64,000 nucleotides of DNA, from the NCBI GenBank assembly GCA_003139545.1, contig PLJC01000018.1:62148-126147 (forward strand), read 5' to 3'. The position numbers and the translations under genes are program-made. Of this stretch, positions 1 through 7,143 are shown piece after piece. Origin of the DNA: Actinomycetota bacterium. Lineage in GTDB: Bacteria; Actinomycetota; Thermoleophilia; Gaiellales; Gaiellaceae. The first letter of the stretch is position 1, and each line of letters starts with the position of its first letter. The notes beneath the pieces were generated by a model. It was not told the origin of the DNA and did no database searches. It worked only from the letters and a program-made list of their open reading frames with translations.

Positions 1-28
1 CAAGGACACTCGCCCAACTCAGGATCCG

Positions 29-568
29 TCACGGCGGGTATCCAACGATGTAGTACATCCAGGCACCGAACCCGGTGTTAAAGATGATGCCGCGTTTGTC
101 CTCCTGCCGCTTGCCCTTGTACGTATAGGTCAGCGTCAATCGAGTGAAGCGGCCGTTGATCGGCCGAAGGGCGACGACCTTAACGGCGTACGGACTGAAC
201 TTGCCTGTAGCGCAGTCCGGATTGCAGTCGTCGATCCAGACCGCTCCCGATGCGCGCGCGAGGGTCGTCGTCCACATCGACCAGACGAGGTGGCCCGGAT
301 GTGCGCTGCCGCTGCCGTCGAAGCCGCCAAGCACCCCCGATCCGTCACCGGTGTAACCGATGTGCGCGGGACGTACCTGCCAGGTGAGCGAGAAGTGAGG
401 GCCGTCGGCGAGGAGTCTCGGGAGTCCGCCCGAGGCATGCGTCGTCGTCCCGACCACAAGCGCAGCACAACCGGCGACGACCGCGCATAAGACGGTCCGG
501 CAAAGCCAACCGAGACCTGGCGCTCTGCTTGTCGCCTGCGCGGCTCGGCCTCCTGCTTGACCTCTCAC
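29..568 (-). CDS. Secreted or membrane-anchored hypothetical protein
   Basis: A 179-residue protein of unknown function. It has a long positively charged N-terminus followed by a hydrophobic stretch (about residues 20-42, rich in Ala, Val and Leu), which looks like a signal peptide or anchor. The rest is a soluble extracytoplasmic domain with one close cysteine pair (CNPDC, about residue 114) that could form a disulfide. The GTG start at 568 is chosen because a TACGGT -10 hexamer lies 7 nt upstream, fitting a leaderless mRNA. I recognise no family. The exported location is inferred from the hydrophobic segment. Confidence 0.7.
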   Translation of the reverse strand: MRGQAGGRAAQATSRAPGLGWLCRTVLCAVVAGCAALVVGTTTHASGGLPRLLADGPHFSLTWQVRPAHIGYTGDGSGVLGGFDGSGSAHPGHLVWSMWTTTLARASGAVWIDDCNPDCATGKFSPYAVKVVALRPINGRFTRLTLTYTYKGKRQEDKRGIIFNTGFGAWMYYIVGYPP

Positions 569-575
569 TCAGGAA

Positions 576-581
576 ACCGTA
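576..581 (-). promoter_or_regulatory. -10 element of a leaderless promoter
   Basis: TACGGT on the minus strand, 7 nt before the GTG start at 568. No convincing -35 is visible. Confidence 0.4.
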
Positions 582-600
582 TCGGGCTGCGTTCCGCCCT

Positions 601-640
601 GGGGACATTCTCGCGCACTGGCGCAGGCGAGGGTCTCTGC
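601..640 (+). repeat. Dispersed short repeat, copy A
   Basis: This sequence starts GGGGACATTCTCGCGCACTG and runs on to GCGAGGGTC. Its first 31 nt match 26 of 31 positions at 25113-25143, and its second half resembles 23305-23329. It fills the gap between the secreted protein and the end of the GAF gene. No coding role is seen. Confidence 0.5.
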
Positions 641-643
641 CTT

Positions 644-943
644 TCACGGTTCCCAGACCTCGCCGCCGGTGTCCCAGCCGACGAGGCAGAGGTCGGCGAT
701 CTCCGCCGCGACCTGCTCGAGGTGCGCGCGGTCGACGTCGCCGTCCGCTGCGAGCTCGGCGACGCGCTCGCCCTTCCACGTCACTGGGACGCTCACGCGC
801 CGCGCGTCGTCCGCCGCGCCCGCCTCTGGCCCGAGCACGAGCTCGCCCTCCTCGACGAAGTAGATCCCCGCCCACGTGCAGCCGTCGCCTGCGGCGAGCG
901 TAGCGACCGTCTGCCGCAGGACGTCGTCGGCGTCAGCCGACAC
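644..943 (-). CDS. Small GAF-domain protein
   Basis: A 99-residue single-domain protein that resembles a minimal GAF module: an N-terminal helix, the strand pair around CTWAGIYFVEEG (about residues 22-33) and a C-terminal helix that would close the fold. GAF domains bind small ligands or sense redox state; no effector domain is attached. The GTG start at 943 overlaps the thioesterase stop by 11 nt, so the two are probably co-translated. A GTG fits better than the ATG at 985, which would add a low-complexity Arg/Thr stretch. Ligand unknown. Confidence 0.6.
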   Translation of the reverse strand: MSADADDVLRQTVATLAAGDGCTWAGIYFVEEGELVLGPEAGAADDARRVSVPVTWKGERVAELAADGDVDRAHLEQVAAEIADLCLVGWDTGGEVWEP

Positions 944-1337
944 CGAGCCGCGCCTTGTAGTCGTCGGGAATGGGCAGCGCCACACGCTTGGCGAGGTCGA
1001 CGTAGACCAGCGTCTGATGCGCGGTGACCATCAGTGTTCCCTCGGGGAGCTTGTGCGCAGCGAACTCGTACGTGAGGCTCGTCCGCCCGAGTCGCGCGAC
1101 GCGCACGTGGATCTCGAGCTCGTCGTCGAAGCGCGCGGGCGCGAAGTACTCGACGTCATTCGCGCGCATCACGAACTCGCCGGCGCTCTCGTACCGCAAC
1201 AGGCCGACGGAGCGGAGGTACTCGACCCGCGCGAGGTCGAAGTACGGGTTGTAGCGCCCGTAGTAGACGACCCCCTGCGCATCCGTGTCGGAGAAGCCGA
1301 CACGCGTCCGGGCGGTGAACGCGTATTCGTCCGTCAC
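933..1337 (-). CDS. Acyl-CoA thioesterase, 4-hydroxybenzoyl-CoA thioesterase family
   Basis: A 134-residue hot-dog fold thioesterase that would hydrolyse an acyl-CoA. The family signature is clear near the N-terminus: FSDTDAQGVVYYGRYNPYFD (about residues 15-34), with the catalytic-type Asp and the Tyr/Gly positions of the 4HBT family, followed by the helix carrying ARVEYLR. Length is normal for the family (130-150). The GTG start overlaps the stop of the upstream phosphohexomutase as GTGA, so translation is coupled. Substrate cannot be told from sequence. Confidence 0.85.
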   Translation of the reverse strand: MTDEYAFTARTRVGFSDTDAQGVVYYGRYNPYFDLARVEYLRSVGLLRYESAGEFVMRANDVEYFAPARFDDELEIHVRVARLGRTSLTYEFAAHKLPEGTLMVTAHQTLVYVDLAKRVALPIPDDYKARLGVG

Positions 1338-2680
1338 GATCGGATCAACGAGAGCACCTCGTCGCGCTTCTGCTCCATGAGCTCCTGCGACGTCGCCTCC
1401 AGGTTGAGGCGCAGCAGCGGCTCGGTGTTCGAGGGACGTACGTTGAAGTGCCAGTCGTCGGCATCGACGGAGATGCCGTCGAGATGCGAGATCGTCCCCT
1501 CGCCCGCGTAGTGCTCCTTGATCTCCTGGAGCTTGAGCGCGACGTCCTTCACCGTCGTGTTCAGCTCGCCCGTGATGAAGTACTTCGCACGCAGCGGCGC
1601 GAGGATCTCCGACAGCGTCTGCCCTTTGCGCGAGATGAGCTCGAGCATGAGGAGGAACGGGACGACGCCCGTATCCGCCTGCGAGAAGTCGCGGAAGTAG
1701 TAGTGGCCCGACACCTCGCCGCCGAACGCGGCGTGATCCTTGCGCATGCGCGCCTTGATGAACGCGTGGCCGACGCGATTGATCAGCGCCTCGCCGCCGT
1801 CGCGCTCGATCGTCTCCGGGACGGCACGGCTCGCGCGCACGTCGTAGATGATCTTCGCACCCGGCTCTTTCGCGAGCACCGTCTCGGCGAACAGCGTGGT
1901 GACGAAGTCGCCGGGGACGAACTCGCCCGTGTCGTCGACGAAGAAGCACCGGTCGGCGTCGCCATCGAACGCGACGCCGAGATCGGCCCCCTCCTCGAGC
2001 GTCTTCTTCACGATGAACTCGCGGTTCTCGGGCAGCAGCGGATTCGGCAGGTGGTTCGGGAAGTTCCCGTCCGGCTCGAAGAAGCAGCGAACGGCGTCGA
2101 CCATCGGCAGCCGCTCGAGCACGGGCGGGAGCATCGCGCCGGCCATCCCGTTCGCGGCGTCGATCACGACCTTCAGCGGCCGGATCGCGGACAAGTCCAC
2201 GAAGGACATCACCCGATCGACGTACGCCGGCCAGATGTCGTAGTCCGTCACCGTCCCGGCGGGACCCGCAGGGGGCCAGGCACCGGCCATGGCTCGGTCG
2301 CGCACGTCCAGAAGGCCGGACTCGCCCCCGACGGGCAGCGCCCCGCGGCGGACGATCTTCATGCCCGTGTACTCCTTCGGGTTGTGCGAGGCGGTGACAG
2401 TGAGGCCGCCGTCGAGCCCCAGCTCGCCGACCGCGAAATAGAGCATCTCCGTCCCGATCATCCCGAGGTCGAGCACCTCGGCGCCTCCGTCGGCCACGCC
2501 GCGGATCGCCGCCGCCGCGATCGCCGGGCTCGACAGGCGCATGTCGTGGCCGACGGCGAAGCGCTTCGGCTCGAACTGCTGGACCACCGCGCGCCCGATC
2601 GCATACGCGCCTTCCTCGTCCAGCTCGGAGGGGTAGAGCCCGCGCACGTCGTACGCCTTGAAGATCTTCGGATCGAGCAT
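1334..2680 (-). CDS. manB: Phosphomannomutase/phosphoglucomutase
   Basis: A 448-residue alpha-D-phosphohexomutase that interconverts hexose 1- and 6-phosphates, giving mannose-1-P or glucose-1-P for cell-envelope sugars. All four signature loops are present: the phosphoserine loop TASHNP (96-101, Ser98), the Mg-binding DGDADR (239-244), the sugar-binding GEVSGH (321-326) and the phosphate-binding RPSNTEP (415-421). The sugar loop GEVSG is the type seen in bifunctional PMM/PGM. It is the first gene of an operon with the thioesterase and GAF genes, and diverges from the cyclase gene at 2726. Confidence 0.92.
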   Translation of the reverse strand: MLDPKIFKAYDVRGLYPSELDEEGAYAIGRAVVQQFEPKRFAVGHDMRLSSPAIAAAAIRGVADGGAEVLDLGMIGTEMLYFAVGELGLDGGLTVTASHNPKEYTGMKIVRRGALPVGGESGLLDVRDRAMAGAWPPAGPAGTVTDYDIWPAYVDRVMSFVDLSAIRPLKVVIDAANGMAGAMLPPVLERLPMVDAVRCFFEPDGNFPNHLPNPLLPENREFIVKKTLEEGADLGVAFDGDADRCFFVDDTGEFVPGDFVTTLFAETVLAKEPGAKIIYDVRASRAVPETIERDGGEALINRVGHAFIKARMRKDHAAFGGEVSGHYYFRDFSQADTGVVPFLLMLELISRKGQTLSEILAPLRAKYFITGELNTTVKDVALKLQEIKEHYAGEGTISHLDGISVDADDWHFNVRPSNTEPLLRLNLEATSQELMEQKRDEVLSLIRS

Positions 2681-2689
2681 CCCGCGGCG

Positions 2690-2695
2690 ATCCTA
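2690..2695 (-). promoter_or_regulatory. -10 element of the phosphohexomutase operon
   Basis: TAGGAT on the minus strand, 9 nt before the ATG at 2680, giving a leader of about 2-3 nt. Confidence 0.4.
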
Positions 2696-2712
2696 GCCAC
2701 GTAGCGCCTAAC

Positions 2713-2718
2713 TACCAT
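2713..2718 (+). promoter_or_regulatory. -10 element of a leaderless promoter
   Basis: TACCAT, exactly 7 nt before the ATG at 2726. It supports that ATG over the in-frame ATG at 2717, which would lie inside the promoter. Confidence 0.45.
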
Positions 2719-2725
2719 GAAGGGC

Positions 2726-5662
2726 ATGGAGCGCAAGCTCGCCACCGTCCTTTTCGTCGACCTCGTCGACTCGACCGAGCGGCTCGCCGGCCGCGATCCG
2801 GAGGTCGTGCGGCGCCAGGTCACGCGCTTCTTCGACGAGGTCGCGCACTGCATCGTCACGCACGGCGGCACGGTGGAGAAGTTCGCCGGCGATGCGGTCA
2901 TGGCCGCCTTCGGCATCCCGCTCGCGCACGAGGACGACGCCGAGCGCGCCGTGCGCGCCGGCCTCGCGACGCTCGCCAAAGTGCGGGAGCTCGACCTCCA
3001 GGCCCGTGTCGGCATCGAGTCCGGCGAGGTCGTATCCGAGGACGGGCACGACTCGACCTTCGCCACCGGCGAGCCCGTCAACCTCGCGGCGCGCCTGCAG
3101 CAGGAGGCGGAGCCGGGCGAGATCCTCATCGGGCCGGGCACCGCCAGCCTTGTCCGCGGACGGGTGGAGCTGGAGCCGCTGGAGCCGCGCGACATCCGGG
3201 GCTTCGGACAGCCCATCGTCGCGCACCGCGTCGTGTGTGCGATTGAGCTCGGCCGTCCGCTCCGTTCCCTCGCGGCGCCGCTCGTCGGGCGTGACTCCGA
3301 GCTCGAGCTCCTCGAGAACATCTTCGCGCGCACGGTTCGAGACAAGCGCGCGACGCTGCTCACGATCTACGGCGACCCGGGCGTGGGGAAGAGCCGGCTT
3401 GCGCGGGAGTTCGTCGCCGGGCTCGACCGCGCCAACGTTCTCTCGGGTCGGTGCCTGCCGTACGGCGAGGGCGTCACGTACTGGCCGCTCGCAGAGATGG
3501 TGAAGTCCTCGGCCGGCATCACCGACGACGACCCGCTGGACGAGGCGCAGCGGAAGATCCGCGAGTGCTGCGAGGACGAAGCGGTCGCCGACCTGCTCGG
3601 GCTCGCCGTCGGCGTGCTCGAAGCGGTCGAGGGCGAGCGCAGCCAGCAGGAGATCACTTGGGCCGCGCGCGCTTGGGCGGAGCAGCTCGCCGCCGGGCAG
3701 CCGCTCGTGCTCGTGTTCGAGGACGTGCACTGGGGCGAGGAGCCGCTGCTCGAGCTGATCGAGCATCTCGCCGCCTGGGTGCGCGAGCAGCCGCTGCTCC
3801 TGCTCTGCATTGCGCGGCCGGAGCTGCTCGACGTTCGCCCGGCGTGGGGTGGCGGGCGCGTGCGGTCGACGTCGCTCGAGCTCGAGCCGCTTCAGCCCGA
3901 GGAGAGCGCCGAGCTCGTCGCCGCGCTCACCGCAGAGCTCGAGCTGCCGGTCGACATCGCGGCGGTGCTCGCGAAGAGCGAAGGCAACCCGCTGTTCGTC
4001 GAGGAGACGATCCGCATGCTCGCCGAGCGCCCGCGCGACGGCGCCGAGCGCATTCCCGACACGCTGCAGGCGCTGATCGCCGCCCGCATCGACCGCTTGC
4101 CCGGCGCTGAGCGCGTGCTTCTGCAGCGGGCGGCCGCGATGGGGCGCATCTTCATGGCCGGCGCCCTCGCACAGCTCTCGCCCGAGCTGGACGACGTGAG
4201 CGACCCGCTCGACGGCCTGATCCTGCGCGACCTGATCGTTCGCGAGCCGCGCGCGACCATCAGCGGCGAGCAGGCGTTCAAGTTCCGCCACGTGCTCATC
4301 CGCGAGGTGGCGTACGCCGGTCTCTCGAAGATGTCGCGCGCCGAGCTGCATCGCGCGTTCGCCGGCTGGCTCAAGGAGCGCGCCGGCGACGAGCTCGTCG
4401 AGATCCGCGCGTTCCATCTCGACCAGGCCGCCCGGTTGCTGGCGGAGCTCGACGGATCCGTACCGCACGACCTGAGCGAAGAGGCGGCGGCGGCGCTGAC
4501 GCACGCGGGCCGGCGCGCGCTGTCGCGCGAGGCCTTCCGAAGCGCCCGCAAGCTGCTCCTGCGCGCGTCCGAGCTGGCGCCGACGCTCGAGCGCCGCTAC
4601 TTCGCCGGCCGCGCGGCGTGGCGGCTGGGCGACATGACCGCGGTGATCGTGGAGATGGAAGACGTCGCCTCCGTGGCGGCCTCGCACGGCGAGCGTCAGC
4701 TCCAAGGCCGGGCGCTGACCGCGCTGGCCGAGGCGGTGCTCAATCAGCGTGCCGACGCGATCGCCGCGCGGGAGCTCGCGGAGCAGGCAATCGCGGTACT
4801 CGCGGACGAGCCGCCTGAGATCCTCTTCGAGGCCTTCCGCGCGGCGGCGACCGTGGCGGCGTGGCTCAGCGACGGCGAGTCGTTCGAGCGCTGGGCGAAG
4901 CTCGCGCTCGAGGCGGCGCGCGCCGCGCATCGGAAGGACCAGGAGGCGGCGATCACGCTCGGCCTTGCCCAGACCTACATCCTGCGGCTCGAGCTCGACG
5001 AGGCAGAGCCGCTCGTCGAACGGGTTGCCGAGCTCGCGGAGGAGAGCGGCAGCGTCGTCGGCCGGGCCGACGCGCTGCTTGCACGCGGCTCGTTGGAGAA
5101 CTGGCGCGGCAACGAGGTCGTGGCCGAGGCCGCCTTCACGGGCGCGCGCGAGCTCTACCGCGAGGTGGGGAACACGGCCGCCGAGTCGGGTATGTCGATG
5201 ATGATCGCCCGCTGCGCCATGGTGCTCGGCGACTACGCGCGCGCGGAGAAGCTGCTCGCAGACGCGGTGCGCACGATGAAGGGACTGAACGACCGCGCGA
5301 GGCTTTGCGAGGCGCAGCGTTCGCTCGCCGAGGTCTACGTCCACGCCGGCAGGCTCGAGGAAGCGGAGCGGGTCGCGCTCGAAGCGCGCGAGTCGGTCGG
5401 CCCAGAGGACCGTGTCTCCATCTCCACCACCAAGATCTCGCTCGCGGCGGTGCGCGCAGCGCAAGGCCGCGACGACGAGGCGGAGCATCTGCTGCGCGAA
5501 GGCGTCGACGAGCTCGAGCGGCTGCAGATGCGCGCGATCGAGCGCTGGGCCCTCCGCCGGCTCGTCGCGTTCTATGCCGAGCGGGACCGCGAGGACGAGG
5601 CGATCGGCTACGAGGCGCGACTCGCGGAGCTCTCATCGAGCAGCACCGCGCCGATCGCCTGA
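2726..5662 (+). CDS. Class III adenylate/guanylate cyclase fused to AAA-type ATPase and TPR region
   Basis: A 978-residue cytoplasmic signalling protein. Residues 1-175 form a class III nucleotidyl cyclase domain: metal Asp12 (FVDLVDST) and Asp56 (FAGDAV), and the transition-state Asn119 and Arg123 (NLAAR), so it looks catalytically competent. A signal-transduction ATPase follows, with Walker A GDPGVGKSR (216-224) and Walker B LVLVFEDVHW (327-336). From about residue 560 to the end it is all helical, Ala/Glu/Leu-rich, in TPR-like repeats. No DNA-binding domain is visible. The family resembles the cyclase-AAA-TPR proteins common in actinobacteria; the input signal is unknown. The 3' end overlaps the convergent epimerase gene by 55 nt. 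Confidence 0.88.
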   Translation: MERKLATVLFVDLVDSTERLAGRDPEVVRRQVTRFFDEVAHCIVTHGGTVEKFAGDAVMAAFGIPLAHEDDAERAVRAGLATLAKVRELDLQARVGIESGEVVSEDGHDSTFATGEPVNLAARLQQEAEPGEILIGPGTASLVRGRVELEPLEPRDIRGFGQPIVAHRVVCAIELGRPLRSLAAPLVGRDSELELLENIFARTVRDKRATLLTIYGDPGVGKSRLAREFVAGLDRANVLSGRCLPYGEGVTYWPLAEMVKSSAGITDDDPLDEAQRKIRECCEDEAVADLLGLAVGVLEAVEGERSQQEITWAARAWAEQLAAGQPLVLVFEDVHWGEEPLLELIEHLAAWVREQPLLLLCIARPELLDVRPAWGGGRVRSTSLELEPLQPEESAELVAALTAELELPVDIAAVLAKSEGNPLFVEETIRMLAERPRDGAERIPDTLQALIAARIDRLPGAERVLLQRAAAMGRIFMAGALAQLSPELDDVSDPLDGLILRDLIVREPRATISGEQAFKFRHVLIREVAYAGLSKMSRAELHRAFAGWLKERAGDELVEIRAFHLDQAARLLAELDGSVPHDLSEEAAAALTHAGRRALSREAFRSARKLLLRASELAPTLERRYFAGRAAWRLGDMTAVIVEMEDVASVAASHGERQLQGRALTALAEAVLNQRADAIAARELAEQAIAVLADEPPEILFEAFRAAATVAAWLSDGESFERWAKLALEAARAAHRKDQEAAITLGLAQTYILRLELDEAEPLVERVAELAEESGSVVGRADALLARGSLENWRGNEVVAEAAFTGARELYREVGNTAAESGMSMMIARCAMVLGDYARAEKLLADAVRTMKGLNDRARLCEAQRSLAEVYVHAGRLEEAERVALEARESVGPEDRVSISTTKISLAAVRAAQGRDDEAEHLLREGVDELERLQMRAIERWALRRLVAFYAERDREDEAIGYEARLAELSSSSTAPIA

Positions 5663-6444
5663 GTCGACTCGGCGTCGGGCGACTCGCTGATCACCGTCGC
5701 CGGCCGCTCGAAGCGGGCGAGCGCGTCTCGCAGCGGCTCCGCGCGCAACGTCCCTTCGCCGTACGGCAGATGCTTCGTCTCGTTTCGGTTCGCGTACGCG
5801 ATGTCGCTGAAGTGGATGTGGAACGGCGCACCCGTTTCGAGCACGTCGTCGACCGCTTCGAGCGCGGCGGCGAACGGGTCGACGCCGACGAAGCCGCCGT
5901 CGCTCGTCGCGTGCATGTGCGCGAAGTCGAGCACGGGGCGGACCCAGCCGAGCTGCGACGCGATGAAGACGACGTCCTCGAGCGATCCGATCTCGCGCAC
6001 GCGGCCCATCACTTCGACGCCGAACGGCACCGCGCGCCCCTTCTCCTCCAACCGCGCGCGCAGCTCGCCCAGCTGTTCGACGATCGAGCCGAGCGCCTCC
6101 TCGCGCGTGCGGCCGAGCAGGAAGCCGGGATGGAACACGACGAGCTCCGCGCCGCAGGCGGCGGCGATGCCGGCCGAGTGGTCGAGCATGCCGATCGCCA
6201 TGTTCAGCTTCTTGCCGCGCTCCGCGTGGCCCATGAAGCCCGCGAGCGGCGCGTGGACGGAGAGCGCGACCCCGGCGTCCCGCGCGAGCGCGCCGAGCCG
6301 CTCGGCGAACGCGTAGTCCATCCAGAACTTCCCCTCAAAGTCGATCTCACAGGCGGTCAACCCGCGGGCCTGGAGCGCGTCGATCGCGGCCTCGGGGCTC
6401 TCGCGGGAGGGCATTCGTGCCGGTCCGAACTTGATCGCGCCCAT
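5608..6444 (-). CDS. Sugar phosphate isomerase/epimerase-like TIM-barrel protein
   Basis: A 278-residue protein of the xylose isomerase-like TIM-barrel family (AP endonuclease family 2), which holds sugar isomerases, epimerases and endonuclease IV. Candidate metal ligands sit at the ends of the expected strands: SVHAPL, VVFHPGF, FGVEVMG, LDFAHMHA and FHIHFSD. Such His/Glu/Asp spacing is common to the family and does not fix the reaction. The ATG at 6444 gives the usual length; more upstream sequence is unlike a protein N-terminus. It converges on the cyclase gene and overlaps its last 55 nt. Endonuclease IV activity is possible. Confidence 0.75.
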   Translation of the reverse strand: MGAIKFGPARMPSRESPEAAIDALQARGLTACEIDFEGKFWMDYAFAERLGALARDAGVALSVHAPLAGFMGHAERGKKLNMAIGMLDHSAGIAAACGAELVVFHPGFLLGRTREEALGSIVEQLGELRARLEEKGRAVPFGVEVMGRVREIGSLEDVVFIASQLGWVRPVLDFAHMHATSDGGFVGVDPFAAALEAVDDVLETGAPFHIHFSDIAYANRNETKHLPYGEGTLRAEPLRDALARFERPATVISESPDAESTQAIGAVLLDESSASRAS

Positions 6445-6462
6445 TCCGTCCGACGCAGTTTC

Positions 6463-6468
6463 TACCTT
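6463..6468 (+). promoter_or_regulatory. -10 element of a leaderless promoter
   Basis: TACCTT, 6 nt before the ATG at 6475. Confidence 0.45.
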
Positions 6469-6474
6469 TTCGGC

Positions 6475-6717
6475 ATGGCCAAGCACCCGTCGCGGATCGA
6501 CCTTCTGGAGCTGGACATCGACCTCCGGCTGGCCGAGCTGTGGCGCGAGGCGTCCGACATCTCGGAGTGGAACCTCGACGTCGTGGCCGCGTTCCTGCGC
6601 GCCGCGTACGGCAAGGGCTACTGCGACGCGCTCACCGAGGACGCTCCCGGCTCGCTTTGTCACGATCATGGCTATCGGGTGCCGGCCCGGCGCGTCACCG
6701 CAGGCGAACAGCACTAG
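6475..6717 (+). CDS. Small conserved-looking hypothetical protein
   Basis: An 80-residue, probably helical cytoplasmic protein with several Trp and acidic residues (LAELWREASDISEW, about residues 19-32) and a Cys/His-bearing tail (CDALTE, LCHDHGYR). The start is an ATG preceded at the right distance by a TACCTT -10 hexamer. I recognise no family. It lies between the epimerase and the cytochrome c maturation genes but has its own promoter signature, as does ccmE, so it need not belong to that operon. Confidence 0.6.
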   Translation: MAKHPSRIDLLELDIDLRLAELWREASDISEWNLDVVAAFLRAAYGKGYCDALTEDAPGSLCHDHGYRVPARRVTAGEQH

Positions 6718-6725
6718 CGCCCCGA

Positions 6726-6731
6726 TACGAT
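6726..6731 (+). promoter_or_regulatory. -10 element of a leaderless promoter for the ccm genes
   Basis: TACGAT, 7 nt before the GTG at 6739. Confidence 0.45.
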
Positions 6732-6738
6732 CCCGGGC

Positions 6739-7140
6739 GTGAAGCGGAGCCCTGCTCGCCTGGTGATCGCACTCTCCGTGGCAGCTGTGCTCGCCGTCTT
6801 CATCGTCTACACATCGATCGCGGGCGCCGGCACGCCGGAGATCGGCCCGAGCACCGTCGGCCAGCACGTGGGCGAGGACGTCCTCCTCGTCGGGACCGTC
6901 GTCGGACACGTCGGCGGCAACGCGCACGCCGGCGGAATGCGCTTCCTGCTCAAGGACGACCACGGTGCTGCCGTTGCGCGCACGCGCGTCCTGTACTCGG
7001 GCAGCGTCCCCGACCTGTTCCGGACCGGCCGGCAGATCGTCGTGGAGGGAACGCTCCGGAACGGCACGTTCGTCGCGAAGCCGGGATCGCTCGTGACGAA
7101 GTGCCCGTCGAAGTACACGCCTGCCAAGTCGAACGCGTAA
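6739..7140 (+). CDS. ccmE: CcmE-type haem chaperone with a CxxxY haem-binding site
   Basis: A 133-residue periplasm-type haem chaperone of System I cytochrome c maturation; it carries haem to the CcmF ligase. There is one N-terminal membrane anchor (about residues 8-30) and then a small beta-barrel. The family motif for the barrel, VLYSGSVPDLFRTGR (84-98), is clear. In the usual HxxxY haem-attachment motif the His is replaced: CPSKY at 122-126 gives the CxxxY form known from some sulfate reducers and archaea. It starts at a GTG with a leaderless promoter and is 3 nt upstream of ccmF. Confidence 0.85.
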   Translation: MKRSPARLVIALSVAAVLAVFIVYTSIAGAGTPEIGPSTVGQHVGEDVLLVGTVVGHVGGNAHAGGMRFLLKDDHGAAVARTRVLYSGSVPDLFRTGRQIVVEGTLRNGTFVAKPGSLVTKCPSKYTPAKSNA

Positions 7141-7143
7141 CAC

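Noticed and set aside
2708..5488. A 926-codon open frame on the minus strand, antisense to the cyclase gene
   Set aside because: High GC keeps antisense frames open. Its protein is a run of Arg, Leu and His without any domain, while the plus strand encodes clear cyclase and ATPase motifs.
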